A stretch of 64,000 bases of DNA from Megascapheus bottae (lineage: Eukaryota > Chordata > Mammalia > Rodentia > Geomyidae), in assembly GCA_024803745.1 (NCBI GenBank), contig JANJXV010000004.1, positions 45,879,358-45,943,357 on the forward strand. The letters are read 5' to 3'. Positions 56,201 to 64,000 of this stretch are shown here, one piece after another; position 1 is the stretch's first letter, and each line of letters begins with the position of its first letter. Both the position numbers and the translations under genes were made by a program. A model generated the notes under the pieces. It did no database searches. It saw only the letters and a list, made by a program, of their open reading frames with translations, and was not told where the DNA came from.

Positions 56201-56393
56201 TTGATAGAGTTTATTCCAACCTCTCACTTTCAAAAAATGTTTGGTTTTTTTGGATAAGATGTGTCTCTTGAAGGCAGCAGAACGATGGATCTTGCTTTTT
56301 GATCCAACTAGATAATCTATGTCATTTAATTGGAGAGTTAAGTCCATTGATATTGAGAGTCAGGATTGAGAAATATTTATTAGTTCCTGCCAT
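53241..56393 (-). pseudogene. L1-C ORF2 (endonuclease-reverse transcriptase), broken
   Basis: The ATG at 56393 gives MAGTNKYFSILTLNINGLNS and then a TGA. The endonuclease block (56347-55700) has VGDFNTP and SDH (55704-55712). The linker (55691-55119) has AKAVLRGK. The reverse transcriptase block (55167-54157, 336 residues) has [43 protein letters not shown] and FADDMILYL (FADD codons 54289-54300). The thumb follows (53960 on, [17 protein letters not shown]). The cysteine-rich C-terminal zone is missing: sequence jumps from the LEEEIRIA-like segment to KMWYLYTMEFYA (53390). Not functional. Confidence 0.9.
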
Positions 56394-56441
56394 TTTTACA
56401 AGCTTTCATTAGGGCCTGTGTCTTTATAGTTTTTGTGGTAC

Positions 56442-57628
56442 TTAGATGTTATGAGTTTTAGGTGCCATGTCTTTCTCCATATTATTTTCGTGTTGGTTTT
56501 CTATGTGTCGAACATCTTTGAGAATTTTCTGTAATGTTGGTTTGTTTGCTACATAATGTTGCAGCTTTTCCCTGGAATGGAATGTTTTTATTGTTCCCTC
56601 AGTTATGAATGAGAGCTTAGCTGGGTATAGTATTCTTGTTTGGTAGTTATTTGACTTCAGGGCATGGCATATATCCTTCCAATCTCTTCTTGCTTGCATG
56701 GTCTCTGCTGAGAAATCTGGGGTTATTCTGATTGGTTTGCCTTTATAGGTGATTGTTCTCTTCTCCCTTGCTTCTTTTAGGATCCTATCTTTGGTCTCTG
56801 TTGATCCTGTTTTGATTATGATGTGGTGGTGGGATGTCCTTTTCTGATCAGGTCTGTTTAGGGTTCTAAAAGCTTCTTGTATCTGGATGGGCCTGCCCTT
56901 CTGGATATTTGGGAAGTTCTCTGAGATGATTCCCTGAAGTATATTTCCAATACCATTGACCTCTTTCTCCAGACCTCCTCAATACCAATTAGCCTTAAAT
57001 TAGGCTTCCTAATTGTATCTTGGACTTCCTGTAGCATTTTCCCATATTTCGTAGATTTGAATTGACTCATTTTCTGTTCTTTATCTGTAACAACTAAATT
57101 ATCTTCAACCCCGGAAATTCTCTCTTCTGCATTGTCTAACCTGCTATCAAAGCTATCTACTTCATTTGTCATCTCCTTTGCTTCTAATTGCTTATTTTTG
57201 ATGCCTTGCGTCTCTTCTTTTAGATCATGTATGGATTTCTTTAGCTCCTTGACTTCCATTTGAGAGGTTAGCTCAGCAGCCTTATTCTCTTTGGACATTT
57301 GTTGGAGTTCAGTCACCTTTTTGTTTGTGGATTCTATGAATTCATCCATTTTTCTTTGAAAAACCTTTATTATGGCCTCCTTTATGACTTCCTCTTTTTC
57401 ACATATCACCTTGTTTATGGTTTCCTCTTGTTCAGCTATGGCTTCCTCCCTTATCTCTTTCTTTATGTTTTCACATTTTTCATTAATGATGGTTATGAAT
57501 TGCATTTGTATAGCACTTGGAAGGCTCTCTTCTAGATTTGCCACTGACTGCTCCATTGCCTGTTTATGTTGGGTGGGAGATGCTATTCCTTGATTTGACA
57601 TTTTTCTTGAGTTTCTTGTTCTGCCCAT
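56442..57628 (-). pseudogene. L1-C ORF1, one frameshift
   Basis: Starts MGRTRNSRKMSNQG at 57628. Residues about 35-190 are a coiled coil rich in E/K/Q with heptad character. NLRLIGIEE begins the RRM-like domain, after which a one-base change near 56970 shifts the frame. The C-terminal domain resumes and ends QHYVANKPTLQKILKDV...KTHNI (56699-56442). It is the best-preserved ORF1 in the window. Confidence 0.9.
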
Positions 57629-59335
57629 TTGAAGATGGGAGCAAGATTAATACTAAACAAGATTCTAATTTTTCAGATGTAACCAACCTAGACCTTTTTA
57701 GTTGGCTGACAATAGATGTTTGCTCTTTTAGATTGTTAATATCACTCTCTCTTTCTTTTTGTACACGTACATACAAATCTAATACAATCACAGATGACCA
57801 ATTTATGACCAAAACAATAAGTCCCTCATCCAATATTTATTGTATTTAAGTCCCTCTGGACCTAGAGTATAAGTGAACACCTAGATACACAGCATTGCTC
57901 AACAACCATCAAATGTAGATCCATGCATTATAAGAGTTGAAGGATGAACCGAGGACTAGAGCTAGAAAAATAATATGAAAGATGAAAAGGTAGGTAGGAA
58001 AATAATGATACAGGAGTGTAAGAATATTATAGTAATGAAAAAAGGTATCGTGTAAGGATAACTGACCTAAGGTGATATACCGATAGAGTATTTGTGTAGA
58101 AAATTTAGATGAACTTAGATAAAACTTATCAAAATAAGAAGCGTAATAAGAATATATAGAAAAAAGAGGGAGGTAGATATAGGAGATTTCAATGATACAA
58201 ATTTGAAAAAGAAAAAAAAGAACAAAAGAAACAAAACAGCAACAAAATAAAGAAAACTGAACACACACACACACACACACTCTAAAATACAAAAACAGAA
58301 ATAAAAATAAAAAAGAAAAGGTGGGGGGAGATTCCTCCCTCACTGTTCTGAGTTCTTACCCAAGAGATGCTAGGGTTGAGAACCAGGAGTTTAAAAAGCG
58401 GCTGACTGTATCAATAGGGGTATCATTTTTATTCAGACTGTACCCAGAGTTGTCACAGTGAGAGCAGGATTGCGGGAAAAGAGAGGAGAAAAAAAGAAAA
58501 GAAAAAGGAATGAATCATAACATTAGAAAAAAAGGTGTAGGTTAAATGGCAAAGAGAAAAATAAGAACATCTGAAAATGCAAATGAAATGGGGTAGAAAA
58601 AAAAAGGGTATTCTTCAGGGTTTTTTTTTTTTTGGTGGGGGGAGAGGTTAGGAATCTTGTGTCTCCACTAAATTCGGGATCTAAACACTTCGCAAAGTCT
58701 TTTTCTCTTGTGATTTGGCTTTGCGAAATTTCGGATGAGTTTGCTTGTTTGGTAAAACAAAGCTGAAAGATCTGCGGGCAGCTTTGTTTACCAGGTCTGC
58801 GGGCGGCGCAGGGGGATGGACTTCAGCAGTGCTGGGGACGGATTTCTGGCTAAGGGATGTCTGGGAAATCCTTTGCCAGTTGGAAAGATGGCACTGTCAG
58901 CAACACCTCTCAGGCTCCAATTGCTTTGGCCGGGTCCTTGCCAGCAGTCAAGATGGCGCTGCTCTCAGCTGGAGGGGGAGGGGGCTCCCTCCCAATGCTG
59001 TTCCTTGAGCAGAAGTGGAAACTTCTCCTCGGAGGTACTCACAAATTGCTGGATTCTCTGGTTCCGTGAAGCTTGCAGGTCTGTGCTTGGCCGGGTGTCG
59101 GCTCTGGGCTCGCGCAGGCTCTGTGTGGCTCTGTCTGCAGCTGGCGGGTCTGCACTGTCGAGACAGAGCTGTCTCTGCTCTAATTCAGAAGAGCCTTTGT
59201 CTCCCCAGCCTCCCCTTGGCGGAGCTCCACCCTCTCTTCTCTCGCCGGTATTCTGCCTTTTTTTCCTCTCAGCCTGAGTTCTCTGTGGTCCTAAAGCTTA
59301 CTTAGGATCAATTTCTGGTAGAGGATTGATGAGAC
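57629..59335 (-). promoter_or_regulatory. L1-C 5'UTR/promoter (second type)
   Basis: The proximal part (57629-58130) is homologous to L1-A 2220-2720. The middle is A-rich with a short CA tract (58259-58280) and a T-run (58620). The distal 58700-59290 is GC-rich, unlike L1-A or L1-B, with CTTTGCGAAAT repeats near 58690-58730 and two CCATCTT/AAGATGGC motifs on the plus strand. Confidence 0.78.
58885..58957 (+). promoter_or_regulatory. Two AAGATGGC (YY1-type) motifs 65 bp apart
   Basis: AAGATGGC at 58885-58892 and 58950-58957, each preceded by GCCAG and followed by CTG...CAGC, suggest a duplicated unit of about 65 bp in the L1-C promoter. They lie on the strand opposite to L1 transcription, unlike the terminal sites of L1-A and L1-B. 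Confidence 0.5.
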
Positions 59336-59339
59336 TTCT

Positions 59340-59550
59340 TTTTAAAATTTTTTTTTATTTTGTCAGTTATGGGGCTTGAACTCTGGGTCTGGGCATTGCC
59401 CCTTAGCTCTTCAGCTCAAGGCAACTGCCCTACCACTTGAGCCAAGTGCCACTTTTGGTTTTCTGGTGGTTAATTGGAGATAAGAGTCTCATGGGCTTCA
59501 GTGCTTGGGCTCGCTTTGAACCATGATCCTCAGATCTCAGCCTCCTGAGT
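59340..59550 (-). mobile_element. B1-ID composite SINE
   Basis: Antisense, TTTTATTTTGTCAGTTATGGGG to CTCAGCCTCCTGAGTA, truncated at the B1 head where an opposite-strand fragment begins. Confidence 0.92.
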
Positions 59551-59655
59551 ATTAGACTCTTATCTCCAATTTATCAACAGAAATGCAAACAGTTGACATT
59601 GACCAGGAAAAGCCAAGCAAGAGATAGAAGCCCTGAGTTCAAATCCAGGTGCCTG
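59551..59655 (+). mobile_element. B1-ID SINE fragment in inverted orientation
   Basis: TTAGACTCTTATCTCCAATTTATC then GAAGCCCTGAGTTCAAATCC, sense order. It lies tail-outward next to the preceding antisense copy, forming an inverted pair. Confidence 0.75.
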
Positions 59656-60165
59656 TGTGTGCCCCCCCCGTCTTGTTTGTGTGTGCATGCAAAGTAGGTG
59701 ATGTAAGTTTTCATACACCAAAACTTCTGATAAAACCATGGTAATTGACACTGTTTTCTTAGACCAAGGGTAGACAAATTGACTAAAGGTACAGAATACA
59801 AAGTTTAGAAAGAGATTTACATATATCTAAAGTAGAATAGTGCCTAAGGCTGTTTTTCTTTTTTCTGTAAATTTTGAATGGATCAATTGGATATGAATAT
59901 GGATATGAATATGAACATTGAACTTTGTCCTCTATCTCAGGCCATATATAAAATAAATCAATCCTGAGTACATCATGGGTTTTAATGAAAAATAAAACTT
60001 TAGAAGAAAACAATGTATTTATATTGGAGCTCATATTTAAGACCTTGGACTATGAAAAGATTTAAAAAAGTTGTCAAGGATTTATTGTAGTTAAGCAAGG
60101 TAAAGTAGAAGTGATAAAAAAAAAAGAGAGAAGTATTTCCTGGTCCCCACACAGGAAATGGGTCT
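59656..60165. other. Unique AT-rich sequence
   Basis: Short GGATATGAATAT repeats at 59888-59915. No gene. Confidence 0.45.
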
Positions 60166-60167
60166 AA

Positions 60168-60272
60168 ATCTCTCTCTCTCTCTCTTGCTCTTGCTCTCGC
60201 TCTGTCTCTGTCTCTGTCTCTGTCTCTCTGTCTCTCTGTCTCTCTCTGTCTCTCTTTGTCTCTGTCTCTCTG

Positions 60273-60330
<58 letters not shown>
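60168..60330. repeat. (CT)n / (CTCTGT)n microsatellite
   Basis: About 160 bp pyrimidine-rich tract of CT, CTTGCT and CTCTGT units, adjoining an antisense SINE. Confidence 0.97.
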
Positions 60331-60332
<2 letters not shown>

Positions 60333-60545
60333 AGCTGTATTGGGGCGTATACTCAACCCTGAGCACTGTCATTTATCTTTCTTTTTCACACAAAGCTAGA
60401 GCTCTATCACTGGAGTCACTATTCTACTTCCATGTTTTTTGGTGATTAATTGGAGATAAGAATCTAATGAACGGCTGTGAACTTCAGTCCTTAGATCTCA
60501 GCCTATTTAATAGCTAGGATTATAGGCATATACTACCAGTTCCTG
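60333..60545 (-). mobile_element. B1-ID composite SINE, diverged
   Basis: Antisense, TTGGGGCGTATACTCAACCC to TAGCTAGGATTATAGGC. Confidence 0.82.
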
Positions 60546-60639
60546 GAATCTCTTTTCTTATCACTAAAGACAATGAAGTGAAAAGCAAGGGAAGCTGACA
60601 TTTATTTTACATAGAAGGAAATATTTTCATTATAAACAC

Positions 60640-61040
60640 TAGAAGGAGGGCCAGTATACCAGTGTGACTTTGCATTGCTGATAAAGTACCTAACATAAAC
60701 AACTTTAGGATGGCAAACTTTCCTTCTAAGTGTCTGTTTATACTTCTTGGCTCCATTGACTCTGGTACTGAGATGAGGCAGAAAATTATGAGAGTGGGAG
60801 TATGATAGAGCATTTGTACCTCATGGCAGACAGGAAACAGAGCAAGAGCAAGGACCGCAGACCAGGTATGTCGTATGTCTTTCCGAGGTACCTTCCCCCA
60901 GAGTGACCTACTTTCTAAAGACAGATCTCAACCCTCTAAAGATTCTACTACCTCCCCAAATTAGCACCATTAGCACAACACCTGAGATTGCAGGACAACA
61001 TTTTATATTCAAATCAAAACATCTGCTCCTGGCCTATCTC
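60640..61040 (-). mobile_element. MaLR-type LTR remnant
   Basis: CTGATAAAGTACCTAACATAAACAAC, ATGGCAGACAGGAAACAGAG, CTACTTTCTAAAGACAG and AACATTTTATATTCAAATCAAAACA resemble in order the reverse complement of rodent/mammalian MaLR LTRs (MST/ORR1-like). Diverged; subfamily uncertain. Confidence 0.5.
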
Positions 61041-61671
61041 ATAATAACCAATGCACTTAAGTCATCTGCAAGGGTTCTTTACAGGTTCAGTCTTGTGCAA
61101 CACTGTAAGCACATAGTCTCTTCAGAGACTCAATCAAACGCTTATTTGGGGGCCATGATAACATAAAAATGTTACATACATTCAATATACAACAGCAAAC
61201 TGCAATAATCTCATTTGAAAAGATACGATTAGCAAAGGAGTATTATTCAAAAGCAAGCCCACACTCAGCAGGCAAACAGCCCATCCTGTAGCTTCAGGTC
61301 CAGTTTCCAGGCCTTCTCTTTGAACCATGGTTACTGCAGCCTCTGAGTGTCTGGATAGTGAAAAGAATTCCAAGGAAGGAACGTCACAGAAGTCCTGGTA
61401 CAAATAGAGGGCTCTAGAGACCTTGGAGGCTTTCTCTTCTTAAGGGAAAGTTTTTCAAATGAGTGTATCCTTTCAACCCTTGAGCCTTTCAGCGGTGGAG
61501 TTGAGCCAGTGCTCAGATGTGGTCAAAGCATCTTTTGTATTGTTCTGATGCAAACACTTGGCTTCTTTAAAATGTCATTAATCTCTTCAGAAACTGTACT
61601 GTTAAAGGTTCCATTTTACACTGGCTTTGCTGACCAAAGAGCAAGTTAACAAAAGAAAAAAAATGCTTTTA
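61041..61671. other. Unique sequence
   Basis: No gene recognised. Confidence 0.45.
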
Positions 61672-63062
61672 TTAGTTTACAATTATTATTTTTTATTTCA
61701 ATGTACAGAGGCGTTGCATTTGTATTTGCCAGACAGAGGGTGCATTGTTTCTCACATATTGATTTCCCTTCTTATGTTTTTGTCCCCATTTCCCTCCATC
61801 CCCTCATTTTCCCCCTCCTATTTCATATGGACAGGTAAACATCTATATAATATACTAGGTAACAAAGTGGGATACAGTAACAATATGAGATTAACCAGAG
61901 GGCAACACAAGAGAAGGGAGAAAAACATTATACATAAAGAGTAACAGTAACTTATAATTAAGCTCTTGTTTCCATGTACTGGAGGTCTGTTAATTTGGCC
62001 TCATCCTATACTAGGAGACTTTTGGATATGTACTAATTATTACAGATGAGGGAAGCCATTGAGCCTGTGTTCCTTTGGGTCTGGCTTACATCACTTAATA
62101 GGATTTTTTCCAAGTCTTTCCATTTCCTCACAAATGGTGTGATGTCGTTCTTTCTGATGGAAGCATAGAATTCCACTGTGCATAAATACCACATCTTCTT
62201 GAGCCAATCATAAACTGAAGGGCATCTGGGTTGGTTCCATATCTTTGCTATGGTAAATAGTGATGCAATGAACATTGTTGTGATAGTGGATTTAGTGTGT
62301 CCTTGTTTCTGGACCATTGGGTAAATGCCCAGTAGTGGAATTGCTGGGTCATAGAGGAGCTCTGTGTTTAGTCTTTTGAGGCACTGCCACACTGCTTTCC
62401 ATAGTGGTTGAACGAGTTTGCACTCCCACCAACAGTGTAGTAGTGATCCCTCCTGGCCACATCCCCTCCAGCGTCTGTTGTTATTAGATTTCTTGATTAT
62501 GGCCTTTCTAACTGGAGTGAGGTGGAATCTCAGAGTTGTTTTGATTTGCATTTCTTTTATGGCCAGAGATGTGGAGCATTTCTTCATGTGTCTATACGCC
62601 GTTCTTATTTCTTCTTCAGAGAAGACTATCTTTAAGTCTTTGGCCCATCTTTTAATGGGATGGTTGTTTCTTTAGAGATTAGTTTTGGAGAGATTCCATT
62701 TTTTTTCAGCTGTAGATATATTTTAGATATGAGGCCTTTGTCTGTTGCATGGTTAGTGAAGATCTTCTCCCACTCTGTGGGCTTTCTATTTAACTTGCTA
62801 GCTATGTCCTTTGCCATACAGAAGCTCTGCAATTTAATGCAGTCCCATTTGTCCAAGCTATCCTTGATTTGTTGTGTTTCTGGGTCTTTATGAAGAAAGT
62901 TTCGACCTGTGCCAAGGAGACCTAGTGTATCTCCTATTCTTTCTTGTAAAGTTTTCAGTGTATCTGGTTTTACATCAAGGTCTTTGATCCATTTGTAATT
63001 AATCATGGTGTAGGGTGACAAAGAGGGATCCAACTCTAGCTTTCTTAGTTTACAATTATTAT
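61672..63062 (-). mobile_element. 5'-truncated LINE-1 (L1-D) with 18 bp target duplication
   Basis: The insert (61690-63044) is the ORF2 C-terminus plus 3'UTR on the minus strand. TTAGTTTACAATTATTAT at 61672-61689 and 63045-63062 is a perfect duplication. About 1.36 kb long with few breaks, so relatively recent. Confidence 0.96.
62033..63044 (-). pseudogene. L1-D ORF2 C-terminal domain
   Basis: Reads LRKLELDPSLSPYTMINYKWIKD, the WEKIFTNHATDKGLISK block, MKKCSTSLA, the cysteine-rich LLHCWWECKLVQPLWKAV zinc-finger-like segment, and the end TGSMASLICNN. One frame change separates 63044-62632 from 62587-62033. It contains the C-terminal segments that L1-C has lost. Confidence 0.92.
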
Positions 63063-63261
63063 AAGTGGGGGATTCAATGCTACATACATTTCCATATCTC
63101 AAATTACAAATTTGGAAGTATTTCTACTCTGTCTTTTGCTCTCAAAACTAGCTAAAAACATCTAGCAATAACCATACCACAGCCTATGAGCTGGACTACC
63201 TTGAAATTTCCTCCACAAGGTTAGTCTGTCATATTAAATGTTTAGTCTCAATTGGAATTTG

Positions 63262-63495
63262 GTTACTTAAGCCTGTATTCCTAGATACCACAAGTCTGAG
63301 ATATGAGCATAGTGATTTATAGCCAGCCTGGGTAGGAAAGTCCATGAGACTCTCATCTCCAATAAAGTACTCAGAAAAGGCCAGCAATGGCACTGTGGCT
63401 CAAGTGGTAAAGCACTAGCCTTGAAGCTCAGAGACAGTTCCCAGGCCCTAAGTTCAAGCCTCAGGATGATTAAAAAAAACAAAAAAAACAAAACA
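63262..63495 (+). mobile_element. B1-ID composite SINE
   Basis: Sense, CTTAAGCCTGTATTCCTAG to CATCTCCAATAAAG, then CTGTGGCTCAAGTGGTAAAGC and TAAGTTCAAGCCTCAGG with a (AAAAAAC)n tail. Confidence 0.88.
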
Positions 63496-63641
63496 AAACT
63501 CAGTTTCACAAACTCTGAGGACAATGACAGAATGTATACAAGTTCAGTGGCATAGATGACTTCTAATTCTGTTTCCAATGGAGTTGTGCTCTCATCTGAA
63601 ATCTCTTGAGCAAAATATTTACTTTTCAACAATTCTTTTAA

Positions 63642-63861
63642 AAATTATCTTTAAGGGGCTGAGAGTGTGGCTAGTGATAGAGTGCTTGCCTAGCATGCAC
63701 CAAACCCTGTGTTCGATTCCTCAGTACCACATAGAAAAAGCCAGAAGTGGTGCTGTGACTCAAGTGGTAGACTGCTAGCCTTGAGAAAGCCAAGCACAGT
63801 GCTCAGGTCCAGAATTCAAGCTCTAGGACTGGCAAAAAAATAAATACAAATTATCTTTAAG
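63642..63861 (+). mobile_element. ID-dimer SINE with 14 bp target duplication
   Basis: Insert 63656-63847, sense. The first unit carries an A-box-like GTGTGGCTAGTGATAGAG and a B-box GTTCGATTCC; the second has TGACTCAAGTGGTAGAC. AAATTATCTTTAAG at 63642-63655 and 63848-63861 is the duplication. A good reference copy for the family. Confidence 0.95.
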
Positions 63862-64000
63862 TAGCTATATGTACTAGAGAGTTGCCATTTAACAGGGCAG
63901 TTATGAATACAATGTGTCCATCAATGTTCAGCTCTTCTGAGTGTCCACTAGACTAGTCCATTAATCTCTGCTTACAGCATTCTAGGTAACTATCTCAAGA

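Larger units (their letters stand above)
52823..59335 (-). mobile_element. LINE-1 element L1-C, near full length, internally deleted
   Basis: The minus strand reads a distinctive 5'UTR (59335-57629), ORF1 (57628-56442), ORF2 (56393-53241) and 3'UTR with CAATAAAAAA tail (to 52823). ORF1 is frameshifted. ORF2 has an early stop, several frame breaks and two sizeable deletions near 53420 and 53570. A possible but AT-biased target duplication is CTTTTT(T)AAAA at about 52812 and 59331. ORFs match L1-A closely. The 5'UTR shares only its ORF1-proximal 0.5 kb with L1-A. Confidence 0.92.

Noticed and set aside
63656..63730. Possible tRNA gene
   Set aside because: The tRNA-like boxes belong to the dimeric SINE, with A-tail and target duplication; no cloverleaf-competent tRNA is present.

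Overview
This window looks like vertebrate nuclear DNA from a rodent outside the mouse/rat group. It contains no bacterial-type operons and no intact host protein-coding gene that I can support. The dominant repeats are LINE-1 elements and two tRNA-ID-related SINE types. One is a dimer of ID-like tRNA units of about 190 bp. The other is a B1 (7SL-derived) monomer fused to an ID-like half of about 230 bp. B1-ID composites and ID dimers are known from squirrels, dormice, beavers and the geomyoid rodents (pocket mice, kangaroo rats, gophers). I lean towards a castorimorph/geomyoid rodent, from memory of SINE families only.

Layout. 1-7503 holds two LINE-1s in tandem on the minus strand. L1-A (1-4009) has an intact 5' end and runs out of the window inside ORF2. 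L1-B (4010-7503) is older and of a different ORF lineage. 7540-11780 has SINEs, a CA repeat and a 0.6 kb 5'-truncated L1 with a perfect 26 bp target-site duplication. 11787-14765 is a 5'-truncated plus-strand L1 (L1-E) carrying three SINEs. 14780-52800 is unique sequence peppered with SINEs, microsatellites, old mammalian repeats (MIR, antisense L2, MLT1-type LTRs), short L1 3' ends and one LTR-like fragment with CCAAT boxes and a poly(A) signal. 52823-59335 is a near-complete minus-strand LINE-1 (L1-C) with a different 5'UTR type. 59345-64000 has SINEs, a CT/CTCTGT repeat, an MaLR-like LTR remnant and a 1.35 kb L1 3' fragment (L1-D) with an 18 bp target-site duplication.

How the parts relate. 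The window's coding capacity is LINE-1 ORF1 (coiled-coil, RNA-binding chaperone) and ORF2 (endonuclease/reverse transcriptase), all broken by stops, frameshifts or deletions. The SINEs use L1-type insertion, with A-tails and target duplications visible at several copies. The clearest unusual signal is L1 promoter mosaicism. L1-A shares ORF1, ORF2 and the proximal 5'UTR with L1-C, but its distal 5'UTR is homologous to that of the divergent L1-B lineage, with a switch near position 2720. L1-A also has a 105 bp tandem duplication containing GC boxes in that promoter.

I found no CRISPR array, tRNA or rRNA gene and no convincing novel multi-gene system. A possible terminal exon or retrocopy (34290-34700, minus) and several homeodomain-site-rich unique stretches are the best non-repeat leads. 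All family names rest on pattern recognition; no database search was run.
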